A stretch of DNA of 64,000 bases from Rallus limicola (lineage: Eukaryota > Chordata > Aves > Gruiformes > Rallidae). How positions within the stretch are numbered: position 1 is the stretch's first letter; the number at the start of each line of letters is the position of its first letter. Under the pieces are notes generated by a model. The model was given only the letters and a program-made list of their open reading frames with translations, had not been told where the DNA came from and did no database searches. The stretch lies in contig JAKCOZ010000008.1 in the NCBI GenBank assembly GCA_022605955.1, positions 25,235,083 through 25,299,082 of the forward strand, given 5' to 3'. A program made the translations under genes and the position numbers. Below are positions 52,512 through 64,000 of this stretch, in pieces.

Positions 52512-52565
52512 TAATGATTTCAGTTTTGACCTGGAAGAGTTTGCAGCTGAAATGGAGAACAGCAG
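52512..52565 (+). CDS. Candidate cassette exon of PARD3B (54 nt, unconfirmed)
   Basis: A pyrimidine-rich acceptor (cttcatcattctggtttctctag) is followed by a 54-nt open segment and a good donor (agcag|gtgtgt). If spliced after exon 50625-50735 (which ends in phase 2, AG|), the first base T completes Ser. The segment then reads NDFSFDLEEFAAEMENS and ends with a split AG|, exactly phase 2 again. It would therefore insert 18 residues without disturbing the frame. The peptide is strongly acidic and would follow a strongly basic region. Without the donor the frame continues CVEKWMNQDG... to TGA at 52615-52617, giving an alternative C-terminus. I do not recognise this peptide from known PARD3B isoforms. 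It could be a chance splice-site pair. Confidence 0.35.
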
Positions 52566-54692
52566 GTGTGTTGAGAAGTGGATGAACCAAGATGGTATTT
52601 TTAACTCACTTACTTGATTCTTCTTCTATAATGCACAAGAATAGAAATATCACACTTTTTTATCAGATAACATATCTTACATGTTTGGGGGTTAAAATTT
52701 AAAAAATGGAAGAGGACTGAGGAAATTTTCCCTTTGTGGTCTTCAAAGTAATGCAACACATGCTGTAAAAACAAGCAATTCACTTCAGCTTTCTAAATTA
52801 AGAGCATGGCTGTGTGTTTGCCCATATAAGAATGTCTACAGGCTGACTATTGAACCCTTCTTGAACTGATCATAGAACAGAAGAAACTATCTTTCCTAGA
52901 GGAAAATTACACGAGAAAACTGGTTCTCCTATGTGGGTAAGAACTGTGTGGGAAATTGATTAAAATCAGTGGAAGGAAACATTACCTAACTTGAAGGTAA
53001 TTCAGTCCTTTCCTTAGCTGTTGACTGTTCACCTAGTGATGATGCACAGTAAGACAGTAAAGACATGTTTTATAGCTCTGTCCCAAGATTTAGTAATTCT
53101 ATAATGTAATTCAAGTCCAAGATTTTAATGCACATATTGGCAAAGAAAACCTTGTGGCACATCCACACCATAGATCTTCTGCTTCTGTGACTTCACTAGG
53201 TGCAATCCTGCATGCTTCCTCTCATATTTATAAAACTGGGCTTCACTGAAGCTTACTAGAACACAGACATATTTTCAAATCTTTTTTTTGTTGAGAGTGA
53301 AATGACTATTTGTTAAAACTACTAGGGATGTCATAGTACAACAGTCTAGGCAATTGTTGATGGAAATGTAGCATGTTTTGTCCCCTGATACCCAGGAAGA
53401 AATGCTATATTTAGCAGCTTGAACAAAATACAAATTGCTTTTCTGACATTTAACCTTTCTAGCATTAAATTAAACACACACCTAATTTTACCTTTCCAAG
53501 ATCAGCTGTAGAAGTAATTATTGTTCAGATCCTCAATCCAATCATTACAATCTTGAAGTCAGGGGTTTTGCTTAAACTTCAGTTTTCCTAAATGCTGACT
53601 GTGTAAGTATTTTAGGATCTGTTGCACTAACTGATATTATGATTTTTCATCTGCCAGGTTTTTTTTCAGAGGCCAAGCTGTCCATTTTGGACACTAGTGG
53701 GAGAGGTCAGAGCAGTTGATTTTTGGGCTGGGTGTGGCAGGATTAATGATCAAGTGCATTTCAGCATCTTAGCAGCTGTGGACCTCGCATGGTTTGGGAT
53801 GCTGGTTTTGCATGTAATATATGCCTGGCAGCTCTCCAAAACCAGAATACTGTTCCAAGATCTCAGCTGAGAAATATTTTTCAGAAGGAAATGGATTTCC
53901 AGTTTACAGGAGTAGGCCATCCCTCAGAGTTCTGCAGAGTTTTTATATTGGTGTCAGACAGGTACATTAGTATTTCACAGAATTCCAGGGGCATGCTTTC
54001 TGTAAAGGATGCAGCCTTCCTCTAGAAATTTTGACAAGATTTACAGATGGGCAGAAATGTCAGGTGTGTTCACTGCACAGTTCCGGGCTGGCTGTGCATC
54101 ACAAACTCAGTGATCTGACACAAAACACCAGATCTTACGTAAGTGTGCTCCATGAGCGTAAGTCCCATCGTGCTCAGAATAGGCTGGATTTCCTGCTTGC
54201 ACAGAGAAGGAATTGTACGATGCATGTGCAACAAGTCTGGCACATCCAGAACGTGTTAGAGCTGGTGGGCGTATGCAGACAGGGTATACAGCACTCACTC
54301 TGTGGTGCAGATGCTTCCCAGAAAGATTGGACTTGCTTGAACAGTGGTACTCAGCATAGATTCGCCTGGCAACTCCTTTTATGGGCTGCCAAGTTTCAGA
54401 TTTGAACCTCAAAAAGGGAAAATAAATTCAGTATTTCTCTAGCCTAGTAATTTCTATTTCCATTCCACATTGTCCTGTTCTCAGTTTTCAGTACAACTCT
54501 GTGCTGCCTTGTCACTGCGGTTCTCTGAAGCAGCTCCACATCCTGCGCTGAAATGCTGACATCATTATTTTTTTACTACTTTTATTCCCTAGCAATCCCG
54601 ACCAAGATCAAGGTCTCATTGTGCCCCTTGCTGTTAGGGAGGCTTGGGCCTGACCCCAGGCACTTAGACTTGAGGTAGAAGAGAGAAAATCT

Positions 54693-54738
54693 GGTGGGGG
54701 TGGGGGTGGAGGAGTGGGGGGATAGGGCAAGGTGGGGG
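54693..54738 (+). repeat. G-rich tract with quadruplex potential
   Basis: Five G-tracts on the plus strand: G5 at 54696-54700, G5 at 54702-54706, G6 at 54716-54721, G3 at 54725-54727 and G5 at 54734-54738. Spacers are 1, 9, 3 and 6 bases. It could form a G-quadruplex in the non-template strand and in the PARD3B pre-mRNA. Confidence 0.7.
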
Positions 54739-56811
54739 TGAAGAAAAAGAATCCTGTGGGTGGGAATCTGCCATGCCAGCAATGCAGCTGTTCATCCAGG
54801 TTCTTGAAAAGTCCGACAGGCTAGGAATTTGTTCCAAACCTCAGCCCCAGGCCTCCTTTCTTTTCAAATCCAGTACTTTATTATATGATTACTACTTCTG
54901 CAAGCTTCGAGCAGGTAACAGGAACTTGGGATGTTAGGCATTCCATGCTCAGTAATAGCCTTAGCTGTGTCCAATCGAATATGAATTCAGCACCTACTCT
55001 AAACTTTCACTCTCTTCTTTTCCTCCCCCTGCCTCCTTTAGCCTTTCTTGTACCACAGCAATGCAGTGTCACTGAAACTTGGCTGGAGAAAGACAGAACT
55101 TCAGGACACAGATAGTGCGGGAGGACTGATTTAACTGGTGATACAGTTCTGTGAAGTAGTGTTTTCTCCTTCCTGACACAAGTCAAGTGATTCATTGGAC
55201 TGAGGCCCTATTTTAAATAAACTCATCATTTTCTTCATGCTTCAAAGAGCTTGGCTGTAATAAAGCATGTGCTCCAAAGGTCTAGATTCTGCCCAAAAAA
55301 GGAAAAAGCAAGTGCTATGTCTGAGGTTTATTTTGATCAAACTGACTCAAATCTATATTTTTAGTGTGTTCTGTGTAAATTACTCAGAATTTATCATTTT
55401 AACAATAAGATGTTCATGACAATGCTAAATACTGGAAGAGATCCTCACTTTTCCTCAAAACCAGATTTCTTTTCCTGCATCTCTTTCCCCGCTTGCTTGG
55501 GGTTGCCTTTTAATTTTCTGATGTCCAAAAATCATTGTAAAACAAACTGGATAAATGCATTAGGCACTTTGAGCTTCACACTTAATAATTTGTTTGCCTT
55601 TCAAATGCAAATAAAGTGACTATCAATCGAAAGAAAACTATTTTTCATTCTATCAGGTTTTTTAGGACTATTTTACTTGCATAGTTCTGCTGAGATCGAA
55701 GTCTTTTGTCCAGTAGAATTGAATGTTTCTGTGACGTTAGAATACAATTTCACAAAATGAAGCCCCTTGTTGAAAATGGGGGTGAATTTTAAAAGTAGCA
55801 TATGAACTGGTGAGGAGGCACTCTGTGTGGGGGAAAAAAAAAAAGTCTGGACTTGTTTGTAGGAGTAGGTTGTTTCATTAAAACAGTCTCGGTTTCGTAG
55901 TCCTGATTGGAATTAATTGCGGAAATTTTTTTAATAGTATTAAGTTTTAGAGTATAGTGTTAGAGAAGCAGAAGGAACATCTGGCACCTTGCTTTCTGAA
56001 GGTCTGAACTGACTACTTAAGTTACAGTCAATATCAAATTTGGGTGAAATTAAACTGTTTCAGGTTTTATATAAAAGACTGAATTTCCTTTGCTTCTCGG
56101 AAACCTTCCAGCAATTGAAGAGTTTTCTCTCTTGTCTTAGCAGCTCTGATGCTTGTTGCCTGTTCCCGTAGTTAAAAAATCAATACATATGTTTTTGATA
56201 TTTGGCAAACAGAGGTTTAATTTTGCAGCTGCAAGATCCCCGTATGAAGGGAATGCATCTTACAGAAATAAAAACATTTAGAGTCCACTTATATATGAGA
56301 ACACTTGCGAATGAAACTCCATTCCATTTCTGTCAGCATTTGTTTCATTATATTTAATTACAAACAATTTGTATGTTACTGGAAATCAAAACTAAAGCAA
56401 GAATAGCTGCATGCGTGGCAGTATGGTAGAAAAGCCAAATTGTTTTGAATCAAAAGCTGAAACTCAGACTGTTAGAAAAATCAAAGTATGTTTTTTTTAA
56501 ATGTATAGTACATCTTAGAGCATGATTACACACATTGTAGCTGACCCTGTGTAGCTTTTGTGCCTGTGTTACCCACTTGCCAAGTCTAAAAGCATTATTA
56601 TGGCTGTTTATAGTTCATGTTGATATCTGATAAAATGTTGGTAATTGCTCTTCTCACCATTAAGCTCTGTGCTAAACCACTTGTTTTTGGGACTCCTGAG
56701 CTTGTGCATGATTATTTATTAAGGGTTAATCCAAAATGGTATCTCTGTTCATTGAGTATTCCTGACTTTGCAGCACAGCTAGGTCCTGTGGTTTAGACAA
56801 AATAAAGTGTT

Positions 56812-57010
56812 GGATGTGATCCCAGTTTTAATACTCCCAATTTATTATAACCATTGAACCCTGATCAGATCACGGATTGGATTGGATCCCAGTTTTTTAA
56901 ATGTCCCAATTTATTGCTGGCTTGCAACTCTGATAAGAATACATATTTGATTAAGGCTTCAGTTTTCAAAAATTCCAGTTAATTACTTTTAGATTCTTAT
57001 TAGATCATAG
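56812..57010. repeat. Diverged tandem repeat, about 66-67 bp unit, 3 copies
   Basis: Three units start near 56812, 56879 and 56945. Each holds GGAT(T)-GATCCCAGTTTT, then ACTCCCAATTTATT or a variant, then a less conserved stretch ending CTGATYAGAT-A. The third unit is the most decayed. The period differs from the array at 52.2 kb, though both share CTCCCAATTT words. Confidence 0.62.
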
Positions 57011-59296
57011 ACGTGTAGTATGGTATGTTGAAGTTATGAAAAAATTACTGGATGATGTTGCACAGGTCAAGGTCATAGTTTCATTTTGTGCTGACAGTAT
57101 GAAGTTATCAGATTTCTGTTTATTACTGTGGCAGCACTTGCACTGGACAGGAGGATAGATTAATCCCAACTCATTGATTCTGAATGATTCTCATTTTAGA
57201 TCTGCTGCTGCTCTGCATACCAGAACATGTAATAAAAGCCTACCATAGAACTCCGAGATTGATGTTTGGTTATGAGTAACTGGGGTAGATGGGTCTCACC
57301 TACCTTTCACGGGTTGCAATGTAGCATTTAGAACTAGACAGCAGTTTTTGAGCTGTTCCATGTGGCTAATTCACCACATTTTTAAGACATTAGGCTGAGA
57401 GTTGATCCCAGATTGCCCTACCTCAGGAGCATTAAGAATCAAGGATAACAGAACGGCACATCAAATTTGCCTTTTTTTTTAACTATCACAGTATTATTTC
57501 AAGTACCAGAGCACTTTCAGGTGTCATAGCTATGCCCTCTAAACTTCAGCACCCAAATTCTCAACCAAGCCATTTAAGATCCTTGGGTTGTCCTTCACTG
57601 AAGCATTGGTTTCATTTGGCTCTGTCTGGCATAAATGGGCCGATGTCTTTTCTGTATATATCAGAGGTTTGTTACTTGATGTTTGTTTCTGTTTTACAGT
57701 GTAATTTTAAAATTGCTGTTAGAAACCTTTTTACATGCCCAACCAATAAAGTGAAACTGGGCAGTGTGCTAGCCAACCTGGATAATAGTCGTGCTTTCTA
57801 GGAGACAAGCTTATCTGGCCTAGGGATTTCTTTGATGCGGTACCTGAATGTAGGTCAGCTCTTGCCTACCCCCAAATCAATAAGGGCATAAGGATGACTT
57901 GGAAGCTGCATTTCATTCCTTGCCCTTCCATATGTGATTTATGACAGTCTATCATAAAGCTTTGGCATGCACTTTGAAGCAGTGCTATAACACAGCATTC
58001 CTGTTCTCAGACTCCCATACCTACAGAATAAAAATGAGAATACAACTTGGCAAGCAGGCAGGAAAATGGTTTGCGTGTACAATTCTCTATAGTGCTCTTA
58101 CCTGAAAATCTTAAAGCTTTGTCTGCTTAGTCAAAGCTGAGCTTTGCTTTCTAATCCAGAACTGTTAATTAGAAATAACCTGTGAATCCCTAACTATCAG
58201 AGACTGTTCCAGGTCTTCAACAAAGTGATCCTGTTCAAGATTCCAGTTTGAGTCTGGTGGGTAGAATGAAGAAATGTGCAGGACATAGTATTCCCCGAAG
58301 CTAGGCTTGCTCCTTCCACTGCTAAGGTTTCATTCAAGTGAAAGCATAAATTTATGTAGATGCAGAGATGGTTGTGCTCATATGAGGTCATGTGCTCATG
58401 AGGTCTCCTGAGCTAAGTGGAGCTGCTACAAGTATCTATGCAGATGTTCCAAGAATACCTACTCACCAAAGGAGGTGGCTCCAGGGACGTTTCAGTCTTT
58501 GTGGGTCTGTTGTTGACCTGTATAACTTCACGTGGTTGTGGATCTTGGGGTTTTGTGAAGGTGTCAAATCAATGTTGTGTCTTTCCACAGTCTCTCTGGT
58601 GTTTTTCTGAAGACAGCATTACAATCCTCAGTGGTATATGACTGATATCTACGGTTGGTAGAGATGTGCCAACAGTGGCAGTGAATAAGATAAATAAATT
58701 GATGTCTCTGTCTCCCCACAGTTTTTCTGCAGGTATCAGAAAAAGAAAACATTAGCTATTTCTTAAGTTGCTTTGTACTGGTTCACTGTTTATCTGATGA
58801 GCTTCTCTGAAATAATTATGCTTAATGACTTGGTCAGAAAGGTGATTCTATGGCTTTGACTGCAGTTGGTATTGTTTCCTTTCCTATTGCTTTCATTTCC
58901 ATTGTCCCCAGTGACTAAAATATAAGCAAAGTTAAATCTTGCTTTCTAGGAATATTCCATTATTTTGATTCTCATTTCACAATTATTTGTTCAAGAATGA
59001 GCTCATGTTAGCAAAAGGACATAGGTATGGTGTGCACAGCGTCTTACCTTTTTAATGGAAAAGTACAAATTACAGCCACCTGAGAATTCCTTTGAATCAG
59101 TGCTGAGAACTAGGCCTGCAACTTATCTATGGTCTCCAAAGTCACTGCAGACTCAAGGTGATTTCAGGAGCAGGTTGGAGCTCTTAAAGGCATCAGAACA
59201 TCTCAGGTGAAAGATGCCAGAGTAATTTTGACAAACCTGGAATGATTCCACTATCTAATCCACATTGTCACAAAACAAGGAGCATTGTGTTGACAG

Positions 59297-59396
59297 GAGG
59301 CTGAGCAGCCTGATCTGTGTAGTCAGCCTTGCTTTCAACAGGAGATGGAGTAGGGTGACCTTCAGGGGTTCCCTCCAACCTAAATTTTTCTGTTAC
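59297..59396 (+). mobile_element. Short CR1 LINE 3' end
   Basis: About 100 bp resembling the CR1 3' UTR: GAGCAGCCTGATCTGTGTAG, a middle part with GGAGATGGAGTAGGGTGACC, then TTCAGGGGTTCCCTCCAACC and a degraded terminal TTTTTCTGTTAC in place of ATTCTGTGATT. It belongs to a different CR1 subfamily from the 46.4-kb copy and is older. Confidence 0.72.
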
Positions 59397-61569
59397 ATTA
59401 TCACTTCAAAAAATAACTCGGGATAGTTGTGAGTATAGCATAGTATAGTAAAATAAAGAATATATTTGGCTTTTCCAATAGTTGGGTTTCTGTAACCTGC
59501 TGCATTTCACCCAGTGTACAACTAATACAGACAAGAGACAGACAGAAAACGTTCCTCAGGTTTAACAGCAAAGGTAAAATCCTGTTCTCATTTAAGTTCA
59601 CAGGGTGGGGAAAAATACACTGACCTCATTAAATCCAGGATTTTCTTAGAGGACAGGATCCTGTGTAAGATGATGTCACCTCTGAAAGAAATAGAGGAAC
59701 ATTAATACCTCAATCTTGTCTATCCAAAGCTCTCACTCCTCATTTTGTGTTATGAAAGGCTTATGTTTCATCTTCAGTTTGTTGTAAATCTTAAATTATA
59801 CTGTCAGTGTAGTTCTGTCTCTATCCTAGGTTTTTCTTTCCTCCATTTTTGTACTTAGAATCATCCTAAGACACCTCCTTTGGTCAGTTTAGCAGTATAT
59901 GGGTGGTATGGGGTAGTTTCCTAAAACAGCCAGTACTTCATGTTTAGCCCTGGTGGTTTTGATCATTGGGACAGTTAATGCTTGTTGTAAGATCTATCTT
60001 GTTTAGCTCGAGTTGCAGTCTCTTACTCACTTGAATTTGCGGCTTGCCATTTTTATTTCTGAGACTGTTTCTGTTCTTGTTCACAATTACAGATACTAAT
60101 TATGGGGGAGAAGATGTTCAAATCCAGCACAATAGAATGAGCTGGAATGATGAAACACTTGCATAGCTTATGGGGAAGATGTTTTCAACAAATATGCCTC
60201 CAACAGAATACCCTGAAAGATAATACTAAATTACATATTGTCTGAGTCTTGATGAGTCCATATCAGATGTCCTCAACTTACTGGCAAGAGGTGGATTTTT
60301 ATTTTATTTTATTTAGCTATGAGACTTGCCTGCCTCTAGAGTTTTCCTAGGTGATGGTTGAAAAAATACAGATGAGGCTTTTCCTGATAAAAGATGCAGG
60401 TTTGAATAAGATCATTAATGTCATTAGACCATGGCTGTCTGAAAAATGATTATGAAATAAAAAAAAATTAAAAGCTCTGTACTGAAATTATCTTCTCAAA
60501 TATTCAAGTGAAATATACCCATTCCCATCAGTGATTATGGCTTATGAATATCTGAAGGCAGAATGTATTCAGTTCACTATTATGTAAATGAATGAAAATA
60601 CAAGATTTTAGTTACCAAAATATATTTTGCTAGCAGCTAGAAAGGAATTAAAACATTAAACCCAATGGAAATCTAAGTGACCTCCTGCAGAAATAGGCTG
60701 CTTTCCTCTAGACAACCCGTTACTCAATATATGTATGAATTAGGTAAATGAGAGACAAAAGCAGAAATGTTATGTAAAATCACAGTTGAAGTATTAAGAT
60801 ACTAAATCAGATGTAAATTGAGTAATTGTTGCAGTATGTAGATCTCAGGGAGAGTCACATGGGGGGGGAGGCAATGCAGCAGCTTTTATTCTGCTGTTTA
60901 GAAGGAACAACCAAATGGGTGGAAATATGTTTAGCATCTCAATGATGTCAAAAGACTTAAAGGATTGGGTCCTTTTTCAGAGTTTAGGTATGCCTCAAAA
61001 TGATTCTATGCACACTCACTTACCTGCTTTTATTCTGCTCCTATTATTTTGAACAGAATAGAAATTATCCTGAAAGGCCTATGGCCCTGTTTGTGTTAAC
61101 AAGTTTTGCCTTTGCTTGTTATTTGTCCTTCTTCCCTGGGAGCATCTTTCATTGACTTATGGAGCACCTTGCTCGCTCGTGTACCTGTTTGTGCTTCAAC
61201 AAAATCTATTGCTTTTAATCCACCGTACAAGAAATCTTGCTGTATTAATCTGAAGTATAAAACAGGGTCTCTTTGTGAGATACGCTGTTTTGGTCAGTAA
61301 CTGCATTTTCTGTCCTGTGTTTGACTACTTAGATGGACACCATGGGGCTCAAACCATGCCTTGCGTTGTGTTCTGCTGAGTACCAAGCCCATGGTCAGTG
61401 CATGGTAAATTAAAAAATATTTCAGCACTTTTGCACTTTCCCTGGAAAGTAAGAAGCAGAATGACCAAGAAATCATGGGGAGTGCAGAAGGGGAGTTCAA
61501 ACATTTCAGGAAAGGTTGTGCTTCTTTGTTTTGTCTGTTTTGGTCGGGTTTCCCCATCCAAAACTGTTC

Positions 61570-61990
61570 TGATGCGAAGTGCAGCCTTGCAGCTCTCTGA
61601 GTAAGGTAGCACCCACGGTCCTTCCTGGGCTGAGCTCCCCACCTGCAGTTTCTGCCTTGTGCCTAGATGTAGCAGCTGTTTGTGCCACCAAGTTGCTGCT
61701 CGATCTCTTGTTGGGCAGTGGGTGCCCTGTCCCTCACCGGGGGGGCAGCAGACCCAGGAAGACATGCTGCTTCAAGTTCTGCCCTGATCCAACGTGACAC
61801 AGCTTGTCAGACCGACTCTGAGCGAGGGCTGGCATGGGCCCTCCAGAACGAGCAGCAGGGCTGCATCCAGTGTTGTGCTGGTGGTTCCCCGTGGAAGGCA
61901 GTCTTCTTCCACAGCTTTTAATGACCCTGGCCTTCTTTGGGCTACTGTGCTGGGAGCATTAAGTCCTGCGTTTTAATTTTCACAGAGGCT
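61570..61990. other. GC-rich intronic block
   Basis: GC-richer than its flanks, with a moderate CpG count (about eight in 300 bp) and open frames of 60-138 codons on both strands, none with a recognisable domain. It could be a decayed CpG-rich element or an old insertion. No promoter motif is evident. Confidence 0.3.
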
Positions 61991-64000
61991 TAGAGCACTG
62001 GTTTTAGAAACTTCAGCATTTTCTTTTCCCCAGCCACCCACTCAGCTTCCACCTGGTAGGCCAAGAGATGAGGAGTATCTCTTACAGATTTTCCTAGCCC
62101 TCTCATTCCATTCCCAAAAGCATTTCTGGGTCTGCTCCAAAAGTCACTTCTGCTCAGCTCTTCTGGAGTTTTCTTGAGGTGGTCCACATCCCTTCCTCCA
62201 GCTGCTTCACTCTGCATGCGCCACAATCTTTTAAGCCAGCTTTTGCCTGTCAGTATCTCTGTCACTGATGTCAGGCTAAAGCATTTTACATTGTGTTTGT
62301 CACAGGCGGCGAATACATATGTGGTCATTGACAGTAGCTCAACAGAAACACAATAACTTGTTAAGCCACAGTAACTCAATCGTGTGTCTGAGCTGCAGCT
62401 GGAAGGAGCCGTTTGGGCTGTTAACCCTTTTGTGGCTGCTGTGCTCTGGGTTTATGCATCTTTTCATGTGTTAGCACGTGAGAAATCACTGTATAGGAAT
62501 TGTGTGGGTTTGTCAGATAGGAAAATTGTTTGAAGGATAAATGAGAGCATTTCCTTGATTCATAGCTCTGGGGGTGTGATATGTGAAGTGCAAAGAAGCA
62601 TTTTCAAAACGCCATGTCCCGCTTTCAGAAGTGCATGAGGTGTCTAGGATCCTGTCCTCATTTGACTTGTACAAATAGGATACAGCATGTTTTGAAAATG
62701 GTACCTATAGTTCTAGTGAGGTTTTATATGTTGTCAAACTATATTTTTTTGCTGAAATTATTTATTGAAGAGAAAGCTTCTGTGGCTGGCTAGTGGGTCG
62801 TGAAGGCAACAGAAAAAATAGGTCTAGGATATGCGTTTGGATACTATTAAGAAAAAAGGTGGGTCATGGGAGGGGGAGGAAAAAAACCCCTACATTGCAT
62901 GATATGGCGCTTTTATTGCCTGTCCTCTGGGTCCTTGTGTGCAAAGGCTGTGTTTTTACAGAAGGACAGCTAAGGGAAGTTGATGTAGTGGCTGTGTGCT
63001 GATTCAACTGGAGAATATGGTGTTCAGGTGGCGGAAGAGAGCATGCAGGACTGATAGGGGATACAAAAAAGGAAATTCATCTAACTTCCCTTCATTCTCT
63101 GAGTATTTCTTTTCCCTTTCCCTCATCAGGAAGTTTGTAGAAACTTTAGTTCTACTCTAAATTGTTCAGATGGTGACCTGTGCCTCTCCTCATCTCTGGT
63201 TTCACTGCCCGCATCATGGTGCTGAGTGACATTTTATCTTTTGTCACAAATACGCAGCAGTTGTTTAACGAGATCCATCCTGTGCTGTGAGTTTGGGGCT
63301 CTCTTGTAGTAATCATTTGTAATAGCTGTAAGCTGGTTGCTATAATAGTTGTGTTGATTTGGAATATTGTATTTATTTATTGTGATTGGGAGTAAAAATA
63401 CTTCTGGTTCAGATAAGGGGCAATGCAGAGGCAGGTGCAGGAATGGTAAATGATTGGAGTGGGATATAGCAGAAGTAGCCTGCTTGGGAAGGTTGGCAGA
63501 GCGATGGAAGGAGCAGCACATTCATGTTTCTGTACCTCAGTAAAGAATTCCTGGGCACTTCCTGAGATGTGCTACAGAACACACAGTTTTAAAACTGGGC
63601 AAAAAAATCGTGCTGAAATACAGTGAGGATATTTAAAACCAAACAAAAACTTGTCAAGGAACTTTAAAGATTACAAACATAAGAGAAGGCATGGAAGGAC
63701 AGGTAAACAGGAAGGGAGGGAGGGCCAGCTGAAAGTTTGTTTCCTTATATTTGAACATTTGGATTGAAATGAAAGAGAGATCACTGAGGAAATTTTATAG
63801 ATTTGTGTGGAAGAGTAAAAAGGAAACAAGAAATATTAATGCAATTATAATAGCCTTATTGAAAAGAGGAAACATTGATCATGAAGAATTTCACATAACC
63901 CGGTATCGACTGGTCTGATAATATAGAATGCAAATAATTGTTCTTGAGCAGGTTCGACTTATAATAGTGGCAGCGATTGAAGATTGCATTCATAAGGAGA

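Larger units (their letters stand above)
50736..64000 (+). other. PARD3B: PARD3B intron, 5' part (runs off the window)
   Basis: Starts gtgagtaaatg. No downstream PARD3B exon that I know is recognisable before 64000, so this intron exceeds 13.2 kb unless the candidate cassette exon at 52512-52565 is used. Contents are two diverged tandem arrays (52156-52378, 56812-57010), a G-rich tract (54693-54738), a short CR1 3' end (59297-59396) and a GC-richer block (61570-61990). The 53.8-54.4 kb open frames (78 and 124 codons) have no recognisable domain. The rest is AT-rich unique DNA without features I can name. Confidence 0.8.

Noticed and set aside
54031..54405. 124-codon plus-strand open frame
   Set aside because: No recognisable motif or splice context. 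An overlapping open frame on the opposite strand is also meaningless.
58730..58752. Tiny exon-like stretch ccccacag|tttttctgcag|gtatca
   Set aside because: Eleven bases, no coding support and wrong phase for PARD3B.
63945..63962. GGTTCGA word resembling a tRNA T-arm
   Set aside because: No acceptor stem, D-arm or anticodon arm can be built around it.

Overview
This window looks like vertebrate nuclear DNA, most likely from a bird. The protein sequence is clearly vertebrate. The one well-preserved interspersed repeat is a 5'-truncated CR1 LINE ending in the sauropsid-type ATTCTATGATT tail. Other interspersed repeats are few and heavily decayed, which fits a compact avian genome. The species cannot be named from the sequence alone.

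The window lies inside one large plus-strand gene, PARD3B (par-3 family cell polarity regulator beta, Par3L), a PDZ scaffold of cell junctions. Three coding exons are well supported by splice sites, matching phases and recognisable protein: 7810-8016, 9006-9240 and 50625-50735. They encode part of the region C-terminal to the third PDZ domain: the conserved [16 protein letters not shown] / [19 protein letters not shown] block, then a very lysine/glutamate-rich segment, then RFGKKKEDK...EEELEKMKDERE. Spliced together they give one continuous reading frame of about 184 residues with no stop. No start codon, stop codon, promoter or poly(A) site of the gene is in the window.

Region by region: 1-7809 is the 3' part of an intron. 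Exon 7810-8016 is followed by a short 989-bp intron and the basic exon 9006-9240. A 41.4-kb intron then runs to exon 50625-50735, and over 13 kb of the next intron fills the rest. The large intron holds relics of an old CR1/L2-type LINE (two antisense, one sense), two MIR-like SINE relics, the younger CR1 copy at 46.4-46.95 kb, nested inverted repeats near 12.7 kb, and a local CpG/purine-rich block near 41 kb. The last intron has two diverged tandem arrays (periods about 61 and 67 bp), a G-rich tract and a short CR1 3' end.

The most interesting unexplained signal is a 54-base open segment at 52512-52565. It has a good acceptor, a good donor and exactly the phase (2 to 2) needed to drop into PARD3B after exon 50625-50735. 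It would add an acidic peptide right after the basic region and may be an undescribed cassette exon. I found no tRNA, rRNA, CRISPR array, intact nested gene or prokaryote-type system. The other open reading frames look like chance openings in intronic DNA.
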